This document shows, in pieces, positions 31,968-41,244 of a stretch of 64,000 nucleotides of DNA. The DNA comes from Streptomyces sp. SCL15-4 (GTDB lineage Bacteria > Actinomycetota > Actinomycetes > Streptomycetales > Streptomycetaceae), in NCBI RefSeq assembly GCF_033366695.1, contig NZ_JAOBTQ010000001.1:7192001-7256000 (forward strand), read 5' to 3'. The position numbers and the translations under genes were made by a program. The stretch's first letter is position 1; each line of letters begins with the position of its first letter. A model generated the notes under the pieces. That model had not been told where the DNA came from. It was given only the letters and a program-made list of their open reading frames with translations, and searched no databases.

Positions 31968-32906
31968 TCACCCGTCCGACCTGCTCGGCGCCGACGTGCG
32001 TGCCGTGTGCCCGGCGCCGATGCGCTGGGTGAGGAAGAGGGCCGCGCGGTCCAGTGCCTCGTCGGCCTCGTCCAGCATGCCGGCGAACGCCTGGAACACG
32101 TGCGGTACGTCGGCGGTGATGTCCAGGATGACGTCCACCCCGGCCGCCCTGGCGCGCGCGGCAAGGCGCGTGGAGTCGTCCAGGAGGATCTCGTTCGTGC
32201 CCGCCTGGACCAGCATCGGCGGGAATCCGGTCAGGTCGGCGAGGACGGCGGGGCTGAGCAGGGGCTGGTGGGGATCGGCTCCGGCGAGGTAGAGGGCCCC
32301 GGTGCGTTCGACGTCCTTCCGGGTGAAGATCGGGTCGACGCCTTCCTTGGTGGTCATGCTCTCGCCCGTGCGGGTGGCGTCGAGGCCCGGGGAGAACGCC
32401 ACGATGGCGGCGGGCAGTGGGAGGCCCGCGTCCCGGGCGGCGAGGCAGGTGGTGACGGTGAGGCCGCCGCCGGCGGATTCGCCGGCGAAAGCGATGGTCG
32501 AGGGGTCGGTGCCGCTGTCGAGCAGGGCGCGGTAGGCGCTCAGGGAGTCTTCGATCGCGGCGGGAAAAGGGTGCTCGGGGGCGAGCCGGTAGTCCGGCGA
32601 GTACGCGCTGAAGCCGGTCTTGGCCACGAGGTGTCCCGTGAGCGATAGGGCGGTCTCGGGGGAGCCGTACACCCAGCCGCCGCCGTGGAAGTACAGGATC
32701 GTTCCGGTGCCTGCCCCGTTGTCCGGCTCGACTTGTAGGGCGGGTCGGTTTCCGAGCGTCGTCGGTGTGGTGCGTATGCCGCCGGGCACGATCATCTGGG
32801 CCATCAGTGCCTTGAACCCGGCGCGGAGTGCCTCGACCGACCGGGGGCCCTCGGGTCGTTGCTGTCGCAGCATCGCGTCGATCCGGGCCCGTTGTTCCTT
32901 GCTCAT
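31968..32906 (-). CDS. Alpha/beta hydrolase, hormone-sensitive lipase family
   Basis: 312 residues. The oxyanion motif HGGGW (about residue 74), the nucleophile elbow GESAGG (about 143), and a late Asp/His pair (NEILLDD and DVPHVFQAF) give a full catalytic set of the HSL/acetyl-esterase family. Likely a cytoplasmic carboxylesterase acting on short acyl esters. It is divergent from a MarR gene, 43 nt apart; an inverted repeat over the marR start could control both. Confidence 0.9.
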   Translation of the reverse strand: MSKEQRARIDAMLRQQRPEGPRSVEALRAGFKALMAQMIVPGGIRTTPTTLGNRPALQVEPDNGAGTGTILYFHGGGWVYGSPETALSLTGHLVAKTGFSAYSPDYRLAPEHPFPAAIEDSLSAYRALLDSGTDPSTIAFAGESAGGGLTVTTCLAARDAGLPLPAAIVAFSPGLDATRTGESMTTKEGVDPIFTRKDVERTGALYLAGADPHQPLLSPAVLADLTGFPPMLVQAGTNEILLDDSTRLAARARAAGVDVILDITADVPHVFQAFAGMLDEADEALDRAALFLTQRIGAGHTARTSAPSRSDG

Positions 32907-32926
32907 GGGTGTGCTCCCGCCCTAGG

Positions 32927-32959
32927 TGGATTCCAGTACACTATATGCCGTGGAATCTA
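32927..32959. promoter_or_regulatory. Inverted repeat over the marR start, probable operator
   Basis: GGATTCCA (32928-32935) and TGGAATCT (32951-32958) form an inverted repeat with 7 of 8 positions matching, flanking the TACACT -10 (32937-32942). Binding would block both the marR start and the divergent hydrolase promoter. Confidence 0.55.
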
Positions 32960-33426
32960 AATTTGGCGATGGCGTGATCGACCTTCCCGGCTTCTTCTCC
33001 GATCTGGTCCGATGCGAGACGCGTCTCTACAACGCCCTCAACGACCGTCTCCGCGAGCGGCACGCCATCGTGACCTCGCAGTTCGAGGCCCTGCGCTACC
33101 TGCGTGACCATCCCGGATCCCGCGTGGCGGACCTCGCCGCCGAGTTCGCCATCGGCGTCGGCGCGGCCAGCAAGAGCGTCGACCGTCTGGAGAAGCAGGG
33201 ATGGCTCGTCCGGCAGCCGAACCCCTCCGACCGCCGGTCGTCACTGCTGGCCCTCACCGACGACGGCTCGCAGCTCGTCGACGCGGCCGAGCAGACCTTC
33301 GGCGGCGTACTCGCCGAGTTGCTCGGAGACACGCTCCGCGGCCCCTCCGCTGCGGCCGTCGTCCACGTCGTCGCGACGCTGCGCTCCGTGCTCGAACGCG
33401 GCCAGATCGGCACACCGACAGGCTGA
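32950..33426 (+). CDS. MarR family transcriptional regulator
   Basis: 158 residues from GTG 32950, chosen because TACACT ends 7 nt before it; a GTG at 32926 is in frame but lies upstream of that hexamer. The winged helix includes SQFEALRYLRDHPGSRVADL, then AIGVGAASKSVDRLEKQGWL and PSDRRSSLLALTDDG with the DxR wing. MarR proteins are dimeric repressors released by phenolic or oxidising ligands. The divergent HSL-type esterase is the likely target. Confidence 0.9.
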   Translation: MESKFGDGVIDLPGFFSDLVRCETRLYNALNDRLRERHAIVTSQFEALRYLRDHPGSRVADLAAEFAIGVGAASKSVDRLEKQGWLVRQPNPSDRRSSLLALTDDGSQLVDAAEQTFGGVLAELLGDTLRGPSAAAVVHVVATLRSVLERGQIGTPTG

Positions 33427-33667
33427 CGGACACCGCCCCGCCCGGGGCGGGCGGCGGCACCCCGCCCGCCCGCGGGTACGACGAACCGCCTTCCCGTCGC
33501 CGGCCTTCCGGTCAGCGGAAGGCACCCTGTTCGCCGGCCCGTGACCGCAGCACTCTGGAAATCCACGGCGCCCACTCCGGCCCTCGGGGTAATGGCGCCC
33601 GAAACCCACGACCCCGCTCCGCAATCCGTCGATGCGTCGGGTTCGCCCGCACGCCAGGGAGATGACG

Positions 33668-34738
33668 ATGACGACGACGTCATTCGCGCGCAACCAGTGG
33701 TACGTGGCCGCCTACGGCAGCGAGATCGGGCGGCAGCTGTTCACCCGGACCGTCTGCGGCGAGCCGATCCTTCTGTGGCGTACGGAAGCGGGCGAGGTCA
33801 CCGCCATGGCCGACCGCTGCGTACACCGCCGTTTCCCGCTCTCCGAGAAGCCGAGCCGGCTGGACGGCGACACGGTCGTCTGCGGCTACCACGGCTTCAC
33901 CTACGGAGCCGACGGCGTGTGCGTGCGGGTGCCCGGCCAGAAGCGTGTGCCGCGCACCGCCCGGCTCGCCTCCTACCCCGTCAAGGAGCAGGACTCCTTC
34001 GTGTGGGTGTGGATCGGCGACAAGGAAAAGGCCGACGAGGCACTCGTCCCCCGCGCCCCCTGGCTGGACTCGCCCGACTACACCACCGTCAGCGGCATGG
34101 AACCGCTGGCGGCCCGTCACGGCCTCCTCGTCGACAACCTGCTCGACCTGTCCCACGAGACGTACCTGCACGGCGGCTACATCGGCACCCCCGAGGTCGC
34201 CGAGACCCCCATCACCACCGAGGTCGACGAGAAGGCGGGCGTCGTGCGCGTCAGCCGCCACATGGACGACGCGGACTGCCCGCCGTTCTACGCCAGGTCC
34301 ACCGGCATCAGCGGCCGTATCACGCGCTGGCAGGACATCGAGTACCACGCTCCCTGCCTGTACCTGCTGCACTCGCGCATCGCTCCCGTCGGCGCACCCG
34401 GCCCGGGCGCGGACGGCGGCGACCCGGCCGCCTTCCACGTCGAGGTCGTCTACGCCATCACCCCCGAAACCGAGTCCACCACCCACGACTTCTGGGCCGT
34501 GGCCCGCGACTTCGCCCTGGACGACCAGGGGGTCTCCGACTTCCTGTACGAGAACAACCGCACCGTCGTCCTCCAGGACGTCGTCGCCCTGAACAAGCTG
34601 GAGCGGGTCGTCGCCTCCGAGCCGGCCGGGACGCAGGAACTCAGTGTCAGCATCGACACCGGTGGCCTGGCCGCCCGCCGCATCCTCAAGCGGCTCGCCG
34701 AGGCCGGCGCGACCGAGTCCGCGGCGGCCGTCCGATGA
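33668..34738 (+). CDS. vanA: Vanillate O-demethylase-type Rieske oxygenase, large subunit
   Basis: 356 residues from ATG 33668, six nt after GGGAG; an ATG two codons earlier sits too close to it. The Rieske [2Fe-2S] ligands are C51 and H53 (CVHRRFPL) and C72 and H75 (VVCGYHGF). The mononuclear iron site is marked by NLLDLSHETYLHGG, with the D-x-x-H-x-x-x-x-H order typical of VanA. Expected reaction: oxidative removal of the methyl group of vanillate or a related methoxybenzoate. It overlaps the reductase gene (ATGA), and an IclR regulator follows; substrate specificity is inferred from family and context. Confidence 0.88.
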   Translation: MTTTSFARNQWYVAAYGSEIGRQLFTRTVCGEPILLWRTEAGEVTAMADRCVHRRFPLSEKPSRLDGDTVVCGYHGFTYGADGVCVRVPGQKRVPRTARLASYPVKEQDSFVWVWIGDKEKADEALVPRAPWLDSPDYTTVSGMEPLAARHGLLVDNLLDLSHETYLHGGYIGTPEVAETPITTEVDEKAGVVRVSRHMDDADCPPFYARSTGISGRITRWQDIEYHAPCLYLLHSRIAPVGAPGPGADGGDPAAFHVEVVYAITPETESTTHDFWAVARDFALDDQGVSDFLYENNRTVVLQDVVALNKLERVVASEPAGTQELSVSIDTGGLAARRILKRLAEAGATESAAAVR

Positions 34739-35763
34739 GTCCGCGGCCCACGACGCCGCCCGCCCGCCCGGGCGGGCACCCGGAACACGGGCCCGCCCCC
34801 GCCCCGTCCACCGCACCCGAGCCCGAACTCGACCTCGTCGTGACCCGCCGCGCGGACGAGGCCGACGGTGTGGTCTCGCTCGACCTGCGACGGGCCGACG
34901 GCGCCCCGCTGCCCGCCTGGACGCCCGGCGCGCACATCGACCTGGTGCTCGCTCCGGATCTCGTACGGCAGTACTCGCTGTGTTCCTCGCCGAAGGACGT
35001 GCACGTATGGCGCGTCGCCGTCCTGCGGGAGACGGAAGGCCGCGGCGGTTCCCTGCACGTGCACGGCAAGCTGTCCGAGGGCGCACCGGTCCGGGCGCGC
35101 GGCCCGCGCAACCACTTTCCCCTCGAGGACGCCGAGAAGTACCTCTTCATCGCCGGCGGCATCGGCATCACGCCGATCGTCCCGATGCTGGAGCGGGCCG
35201 AACGGCAGGGCCGCGCATGGGAGTTGGTCTACGGCGGGCGGACGCTCGGGTCGATGGCCTTCCGCGACGCACTCGTCACGCGGTACGGGGAGCGGGTGCG
35301 CGTCCGGCCCGAGGACGTGTACGGGCTCCTCGACCTGGACGCGCTCCTGAGGGCACCGCGTCCCGGAACGCTCGTCTACTGCTGCGGACCCGAACCGCTG
35401 CTCAAGGCCGTCGAGGAGCGGTGCGCCGACTGGCCGGCCGGCACTCTCCATGTCGAGCGGTTCACGCCGAAGGAGCTTCAGGTGCCCGTGCGGGACGGGG
35501 CGTTCGAGGCGGAGCTGGCGCGGGCCGGCATCACGGTGACCGTCCCGCCGGAAAAGTCCGTGCTCGAGGCGGTCGAGGAGGCCGGTGTGCAGGTCCTCTC
35601 CTCCTGCCGGGAGGGAACGTGCGGCACCTGCGAGACGGCCGTGCTCGAAGGCACGGTCGACCACCGTGACTCCCTCCTCACCCCGGCCGAGCAGGAGGCG
35701 CACGACACGATGATGATCTGCGTCTCCCGTGCGGCGTGCCCGAGGCTCGTCCTGGATCTCTGA
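34735..35763 (+). CDS. vanB: Vanillate O-demethylase reductase subunit (FMN, [2Fe-2S])
   Basis: 342 residues with a 30-residue Pro-rich N-terminal extension. The FMN-binding part contains RQYSLCSSP; NAD binding is shown by FIAGGIGITPIVPML and YCCGPEPLL. The C-terminal plant-type ferredoxin has CREGTCGTC plus a later Cys, giving four ligands. This order (flavin, NAD, ferredoxin) defines class IA oxygenase reductases such as VanB. The ATG overlaps the vanA stop, so the subunits are translationally coupled. Confidence 0.9.
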   Translation: MSPRPTTPPARPGGHPEHGPAPAPSTAPEPELDLVVTRRADEADGVVSLDLRRADGAPLPAWTPGAHIDLVLAPDLVRQYSLCSSPKDVHVWRVAVLRETEGRGGSLHVHGKLSEGAPVRARGPRNHFPLEDAEKYLFIAGGIGITPIVPMLERAERQGRAWELVYGGRTLGSMAFRDALVTRYGERVRVRPEDVYGLLDLDALLRAPRPGTLVYCCGPEPLLKAVEERCADWPAGTLHVERFTPKELQVPVRDGAFEAELARAGITVTVPPEKSVLEAVEEAGVQVLSSCREGTCGTCETAVLEGTVDHRDSLLTPAEQEAHDTMMICVSRAACPRLVLDL

Positions 35764-36176
35764 CGTCCGGCGCCGCCCGGGATTCGTCCCGGACCTCCGG
35801 CGATCGTGTGACGGGCCGGTGTGACGGCCGGGGCATGCCGCCGGGCCGACCCGCACCGAAGGCCCTGCGCGGCGCCGCACCGCGCTGACGCGGCCCGGAC
35901 ACGCCGGTCACGGCCGGCTGCCTCCGGACCGAGGCGGCCGAGGGAAGGCCGGGAGCCGGCTCGCGAGGGCCTGCGCAACCCGCCCGCGCCCCGGGGACCG
36001 CCACGTTCGTGGTTGCCGGGGCTTTCCGCTGCCTGGCGGACCGCTCGCCGACCGACCGGCGTCCCGTGGCCCGAATACTCGCCGCAGCATTGACGGCCGT
36101 CATGGCTCTGCCTAGCTTTTCGGTGTCGTGCCCGAGTCCGCTGTGGAGCGGCGCGCACCCGAACAAGGAGGTCCGC
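35764..36176. other. Intergenic region upstream of the IclR gene
   Basis: 413 bp without a convincing gene. Its right part holds a strong promoter for the IclR gene; the left part may hold the vanB terminator, which I cannot point to. Confidence 0.5.
36090..36118 (+). promoter_or_regulatory. Promoter TTGACG-17-TAGCTT of iclR-type gene
   Basis: TTGACG (36090-36095) and TAGCTT (36113-36118) are separated by exactly 17 bp. The start codon follows 58 nt downstream behind AAGGAGG. Confidence 0.65.
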
Positions 36177-36953
36177 ATGCAGCGCCGAGCCCCGGCCGAC
36201 AGCTGTTCGGTGACGGCCAGGGCTCTGCAGGTGCTGGAAGCCTTCGCTCCGGACCGGCCCGCCCTGCGGCTCGCCGAGATCTCCCGCCACACCGGCCTGC
36301 CCCTCACCACCACCCACCGGCTGGTGAAGGAGCTGGTCGGCTGGGGCGCGCTCGAACGCGAGGCGGACGGCGGCTACCGCATCGGACTGCGGCTGTGGGA
36401 AATCGCCTCGCTCGCCCCGCGGGGCCTCGGCCTGCGCGAGGCTGCCCTGCCGTACCTCTCCGACCTCGGGCACCTCACCCGCGAGAACGTGCAGCTCGCC
36501 GTCCGCGAGGAGCTGTCCGTCGTCTACGTGGAGCGTCTCGCCGGCCGGGACGCGGTCCGGGTCCTCACCCGCGTCGGCGGGCGATTCGACCTCGCGCCCA
36601 CCGGCGTCGGTCTCGTCCTGCTCGCCCACGCACCCCGGGAGGTCCAGGAACGGGTGCTCTCCCGGCCGTTCGTCCGGCACACGGAAAAGACCCTGTGCAC
36701 GCCGGACGAGGTCCGCCGCGCTCTCGCCGAAGTGCGCCGCACCGGGGTCGCCATCAGCGACCGGCAGGTGACGATGGACGCCATGTCGGTCGCCGCGCCC
36801 GTGTGCGGGCCGGACAACACCGCCGTCGCGGCCGTCTCCGTCGTCGCCCACGCCGACGCCGTGAACCCGCATGCCCTCGTCCCGCTGGTGCGGGTCGCGG
36901 CGCGCGGGATTTCACGCTCCCTCGGGGCACGGCTCAGGTCCTCGGTCGCCTGA
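36177..36953 (+). CDS. IclR family transcriptional regulator
   Basis: 258 residues from ATG 36177, with the perfect ribosome site AAGGAGG 6 nt upstream. The N-terminal winged helix contains RLAEISRHTGLPLTTTHRLV. The C-terminal effector domain has RENVQLAVREELSVVYVERL and a DRQVTMDAMSVAAPV segment typical of the PcaR/KdgR group. Such proteins often control aromatic degradation, so vanAB upstream on the same strand is the probable target. Confidence 0.9.
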   Translation: MQRRAPADSCSVTARALQVLEAFAPDRPALRLAEISRHTGLPLTTTHRLVKELVGWGALEREADGGYRIGLRLWEIASLAPRGLGLREAALPYLSDLGHLTRENVQLAVREELSVVYVERLAGRDAVRVLTRVGGRFDLAPTGVGLVLLAHAPREVQERVLSRPFVRHTEKTLCTPDEVRRALAEVRRTGVAISDRQVTMDAMSVAAPVCGPDNTAVAAVSVVAHADAVNPHALVPLVRVAARGISRSLGARLRSSVA

Positions 36954-37532
36954 CGGACACGGTCGGATCATCTGACGGCCGGAGACGGGCCAGGCCGACC
37001 GGGCGGCTACGGCGACTCACCTTGCCGGCACGGCACGGCGCGGCGGGACGGGCCCGGCGGACGGGTCCGCGCCGCCTGACCGGTGTGCTCCGACGGCCGG
37101 CGCGGCCCCCGGCGACCGGACCACAGGACCACCATCGAACGCAGGGCGTTCAGCGCACGGTCATGAGCCGCCGCCTGGCGACGCCACACCGCGGGCGGGC
37201 GGGGACCGGCCCGCGGTCGGCCACTTGTACTTCGTCCGGCGCGGCCACCGGGCGCGACTTGCCCGGCGCCATGTCCGGCGCTGCGTCGTGACCCGGGCAC
37301 ACCCGCGCTCGATGTCGCCGGGCGCCGGCAAGCGGGCAGGTCATGCGGATCGACCGGTCTCCTTCCGGTCCGACGGCCGACTCGCGCGTGTGAGGCGGCG
37401 GCTTCCATGGCACTCGCCCGGTGCGGGCCGCATGGCCTGACCGTGCGTCCCGCGCAAAGCCGTGGTGTACCGCCGGACGGAGGATGGTGCCGAGGTGACC
37501 GGGAGCAGCCGTCTCACAGCGTGGTCCAGCGC
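36954..37532. other. Region without a convincing gene
   Basis: Nearly 580 bp. Open frames on both strands are Arg/Pro-rich and show no domain, and no ribosome site stands out. I cannot say what it holds. Confidence 0.4.
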
Positions 37533-37841
37533 GTGAAACGCGGTAAGCGGTACGCCGTTGCCGCCTCCGGACAGTGGATCGACGAGGAGGACGGCCGCCG
37601 CAGGCTGCCCGCCGGCGAGGTGCACGCCTGGGAGCCGGGCCGGAACGAGAGCGTGTGCGGGCTGTCTCTCAGCCGCTCGCGACTCGCGCGCTTCCCGCAC
37701 GTCGGCTGGTCCGAGACCTTCCCGGAATCCGGCGGCGCGGCCGACCGGGTGCAGCGGGTGTGCCACCGCTGCGCCTCCGTGGCCGGGCGCCGCGGCGGTG
37801 ACGCGCGGCCACGGTGGCACCGCGTCCGTCCCCGGCCGTGA
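37533..37841 (+). CDS. Small conserved hypothetical Streptomyces protein
   Basis: About 102 residues from a GTG at 37533 (VKRGKRYAV); other GTG codons slightly upstream are possible. Conserved-looking blocks are GRRRLPAGEVHAWEPGR and SLSRSRLARFPHVGW, with two late Cys in RVCHRCAS and one earlier in SVCGLSL that could bind a metal. I recall similar short proteins in Streptomyces but know no function. No clear operon partner. Confidence 0.55.
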   Translation: MKRGKRYAVAASGQWIDEEDGRRRLPAGEVHAWEPGRNESVCGLSLSRSRLARFPHVGWSETFPESGGAADRVQRVCHRCASVAGRRGGDARPRWHRVRPRP

Positions 37842-38106
37842 GCGCCGCGCCGGCGGCCGCGAGGACTCTCGCCGGACGACGCCGGACAGATAGCGCGACG
37901 AAGCCGGGGTACTCGCCGACGGGCAGGCGCTCGTCCGGGCAGGAACGCCCGCCCGCCTGCCGCCAACGGCCACACCGGCACGCTCATGTGTGAGGTCGCG
38001 CTCTCCGAGGAGCATCCCTGCTTAGCAACGCGCCTGGTGGGAAGTCGGAGGTGCACAGCCCGTCCGGGTGAGGCAGTCGGCGTTCCCCCGTCACCTGAGG
38101 AGTACC

Positions 38107-39297
38107 GTGACCGTTCGCATCGGAGTGGAAGAAGAGTTCCACATCGTCGAGGTGGAGACGGGCCGGCTCGCGCCGCGAGCCAACACCATGCTGGAGAAGC
38201 TTCCCGCAGGCACCTTCACGACGGAACTGCAGCAGGCGACCGTCGAGTCGAACAGCGGTGTGCACGAGTCCCTGGCGGGTCTGTACGACGACGTGATCAA
38301 TACCAGACGCAGGCTCGATGCCACGGCGAGCGAACACGGGCTGGCCGTGGTGGCCGCCGGCACCGTGCCGCTCGCCCGCACGCAGGACACCCGCCCGACC
38401 GCCGGGCGCCGCTATCGCCACATGGTCGACGAATACCGCATGATCGCCGACGAGCAGCTGATCTGCGGAACCCACGTCCACGTCGACGTGCCCGACCGCG
38501 ACCTGGCCGTGCGCCTCATGTGCGAGGTGTCCCCGTGGCTGCACGTCCTGCTGGCCCTGTCCGCCAGTTCTCCCTTCTGGCTGGGCGCCGACACCGGCTA
38601 TGCCAGCTGGCGGACCATGGTGTGGCAGCGCTGGCCCACCGCGGGCCCGCCGGGATGCTTCGCCGACGCCGCCGAGTACGACGCGGCCGTGCGGTGCCTG
38701 ATCGACTCGGGTGTCATCAGCGACGCCGGGATGATCTACCACGACATCCGGCCGTCCGCCCACCAGCAGACCCTCGAACTGCGCATCTGCGACGCCTGTC
38801 CCCGGCCGGAAACGGTCGTGCTGGTCGCCGGGCTCTACCGCGCCCTGGTGACCGAGGCCCGCGAGCGGCTGGAAGCGGCGGACGCGCCCGCCTGCGCCGG
38901 ACGGCACGAGTGGCTGCGCGCCGCTTCCTGGCGGGCCGCGCGCTCGGGCCTGGAAGGTGCCCTGATCGATCCCGGGACCCGGCACGAGGCACCCGCGGCC
39001 CAGGTCGTACGGCGCCTGCTGGAGCGGGTGCGCCCGGCGCTCGAGGCCGCCGGGGACTGGCCCACGGTCCGGGACCTCGCAAAGCGGGCCCTCGCGGCCG
39101 GCAGCGCCGCCCACCGCATGCGCCGCACCGCCGAAGAGGACGACCTGCTCGCCTGCACCGATCTGGCGATCGCGGAGACCCGCGGCGACGACCATCCGCG
39201 CCGACGGCCCGCCGCTCCCGCCCGGCACCTCACCTCCCCGGGGCGGCCCGTCGCCCGCCCCGCCAAGGCCGCCCGGGCCAGGACCGCCGGCCGCTGA
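38107..39297 (+). CDS. Carboxylate-amine ligase of the GCS2/YbdK family
   Basis: 396 residues from GTG 38107, with GAGGAG upstream. The family start RIGVEEEFHIV carries the glutamate cluster that binds Mg-ATP; TVESNSGVHES and ICGTHVHVDVP are further family signatures, and QTLELRICDACP marks the late active-site strand. GCS2 enzymes join a carboxylate to an amine with ATP cleavage, as in weak gamma-glutamylcysteine synthetase (YbdK) or EgtA-like ligases. Here it is followed by an NAGGN-type amidotransferase, an S9 peptidase and a GNAT gene, so it may build the dipeptide of an osmolyte. A basic Ala/Arg tail ends the protein. Confidence 0.85.
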   Translation: MTVRIGVEEEFHIVEVETGRLAPRANTMLEKLPAGTFTTELQQATVESNSGVHESLAGLYDDVINTRRRLDATASEHGLAVVAAGTVPLARTQDTRPTAGRRYRHMVDEYRMIADEQLICGTHVHVDVPDRDLAVRLMCEVSPWLHVLLALSASSPFWLGADTGYASWRTMVWQRWPTAGPPGCFADAAEYDAAVRCLIDSGVISDAGMIYHDIRPSAHQQTLELRICDACPRPETVVLVAGLYRALVTEARERLEAADAPACAGRHEWLRAASWRAARSGLEGALIDPGTRHEAPAAQVVRRLLERVRPALEAAGDWPTVRDLAKRALAAGSAAHRMRRTAEEDDLLACTDLAIAETRGDDHPRRRPAAPARHLTSPGRPVARPAKAARARTAGR

Positions 39298-39448
39298 GCG
39301 CGCGCCACATCCCGTACACACCCTCATCGCGAAGGAGAAGCACCACCGTGTCGATCAGTCCCGGCCACATACCGGCGGGCGGCCCGCCGCGCACCTCACC
39401 GTCGCGCACCCTGTGCGACCCGTACGCGCAGCAGGGAGGTCGTTCCCG

Positions 39449-41230
39449 ATGTGCGGCCTGAGCGGAGAGATGCGCTTCGACGGCACGCGTCCCGACCTGG
39501 CGGCCGTCGAGCGGATGAACGACCGGCTCGCCGGCCGCGGGCCCGACGGGGAGGGGGTGTGGTCGCGGGACGCCGTCGCGCTGGGACACCGCCGACTGAA
39601 GATCATCGACCTCTCCGAGCGCGGTGCGCAGCCCCTGACCGACACCGAGCAGCAGATCACCGGCGTCTTCAACGGGTGCATCTACAACTACCAGGAACTG
39701 CGCGCGGAGCTGACGGGCCTCGGCCACCGGTTCCGGTCCACCTCCGACACCGAGGTCGTCCTCGCGGCCTACCGGCAATGGGGCACCGCCTGCGTGGACC
39801 GCTTCTACGGCATGTTCGCCTTCGCCCTCGTCGAGCACCGGACCGGCCGTCTGATCCTGGGCCGCGACCGGCTCGGCATCAAGCCCCTGTACCTGGCACA
39901 GACCCCGGGGCGGCTGCGCTTCGCCTCCTCGCTGCCCGCCCTGCTCGCGGCCGGCGGCGTCGACACCTCGCTCGATCCGGCCGCCGTACACCAGTACCTC
40001 AGCTGGCACGCGACCGTGGCCGCCCCCCGGACCGTGCTGGCCGGGGTGCGCAAGCTTCCCCCGGCCACCGTGCGGGTCGTCGAGCCGGACGGCACCTACC
40101 GGGAACACCGCTACTGGCAGCCGTCGTACACGCGCCGCCCGGAGCACGCCGGCATGGGCGCCGCCGAGTGGCGGGACGCGGTGCTGGAGGCGCTGCGCAC
40201 CGCCGTACGGCGGCGGATGGTCGCCGACGTCCCGGTCGGAGTCCTGCTGTCCGGAGGGCTGGACTCCAGCCTGATCGTGGCCCTGCTGGCCGACGAGGGG
40301 CAGCGGAACCTGGCGACGTTCAGCGTGGGCTTCGAGGCGGAGGGCGGCGACGAAGGGGACGAGTTCCGCTACTCCGACCTGGTGGCCAAGGAGTTCGCCA
40401 CCGATCACCAGCAGCTGGTGGTTCCCTCGCAGCGGGTCTCGACGGCTCTGGACGCGGCGGTCGCGGCGATGAGCGAGCCCATGATGAGCCACGACGTGGT
40501 CGCCTTCCACCTGCTGTCCGAGGAGGTGTCCAAGAACGTCAAGGTCGTGCAGAGCGGACAGGGCGCCGACGAGGTCTTCGCCGGCTACCACTGGTACCCG
40601 CAACTGGCGGCCGCGGCCCGCGAAGAGGAGCCGCAGAGGTATGCCGAGACGTACTTCGACCGGCCGCACGCCGACCTCGCCGCGATGCTGCAACCGGACA
40701 TGCTGCCGTCCGACGACGTCTCCGGCCGGTTCGTCCGGGAGCACATGGCGGCGCCGGGGGCGGAGACGGCACTCGACGCCGCCCTGCGCCTCGACACCCA
40801 CGTCATGCTGGTGGACGACCCGGTCAAGCGCGTCGACAACATGACGATGGACTGGGGCCTGGAGGCCCGCGTGCCGTTCCTCGACCACGAACTGGTCGAG
40901 CTGGCGGCCGCGTGCCCGCCGGAGCTGAAGCTGGCCGACGGCGGCAAGGGCGTCCTCAAGGAGGCCGGCCGCAAACTGCTGCCCCGCGAGGTCGTCGACC
41001 GTCCCAAGGGCTACTTCCCGGTCCCGGCGATCACCCACATGGCCGGACCCGTCCTGGACAGGGTGCGCGAGGCGCTGGGCGCGCCGGAGGCGAAGGGACG
41101 CGGCCTCTTCCGGGACTCCTACGTCGCCGAACTCCTGGCGGCCCCCGACCGACACCGCACCAAGCGCGGAGCGAACGCACTGTGGCAAGTGGCTTTGCTG
41201 GAGATATGGCTGCAGACGCACGGAATCTGA
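39449..41230 (+). CDS. Asparagine-synthase-type amidotransferase, N-acetylglutaminylglutamine amide (NAGGN) branch
   Basis: 593 residues from ATG 39449, so that the catalytic Cys2 of the class II glutaminase domain is exposed (MCGLSGEM). The N-terminal domain has RGPDGEG and FNGCIYNY, and the synthetase domain has the PP-loop VLLSGGLDSS (about residue 266). Features such as SGQGADEVFAGYHWYP and DDPVKRVDNMTMDWGLEARV match the trio amidotransferase that amidates N-acetylglutaminylglutamine. Expected reaction: glutamine- and ATP-dependent amidation of a dipeptide carboxylate. The next gene starts 14 nt after its stop. Confidence 0.87.
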   Translation: MCGLSGEMRFDGTRPDLAAVERMNDRLAGRGPDGEGVWSRDAVALGHRRLKIIDLSERGAQPLTDTEQQITGVFNGCIYNYQELRAELTGLGHRFRSTSDTEVVLAAYRQWGTACVDRFYGMFAFALVEHRTGRLILGRDRLGIKPLYLAQTPGRLRFASSLPALLAAGGVDTSLDPAAVHQYLSWHATVAAPRTVLAGVRKLPPATVRVVEPDGTYREHRYWQPSYTRRPEHAGMGAAEWRDAVLEALRTAVRRRMVADVPVGVLLSGGLDSSLIVALLADEGQRNLATFSVGFEAEGGDEGDEFRYSDLVAKEFATDHQQLVVPSQRVSTALDAAVAAMSEPMMSHDVVAFHLLSEEVSKNVKVVQSGQGADEVFAGYHWYPQLAAAAREEEPQRYAETYFDRPHADLAAMLQPDMLPSDDVSGRFVREHMAAPGAETALDAALRLDTHVMLVDDPVKRVDNMTMDWGLEARVPFLDHELVELAAACPPELKLADGGKGVLKEAGRKLLPREVVDRPKGYFPVPAITHMAGPVLDRVREALGAPEAKGRGLFRDSYVAELLAAPDRHRTKRGANALWQVALLEIWLQTHGI

Positions 41231-41244
41231 CCGGGGAGCCGCTC

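Noticed and set aside
37150..37413. Small minus-strand frame before the hypothetical gene
   Set aside because: Arg/Pro-rich, no ribosome site, no familiar motif.
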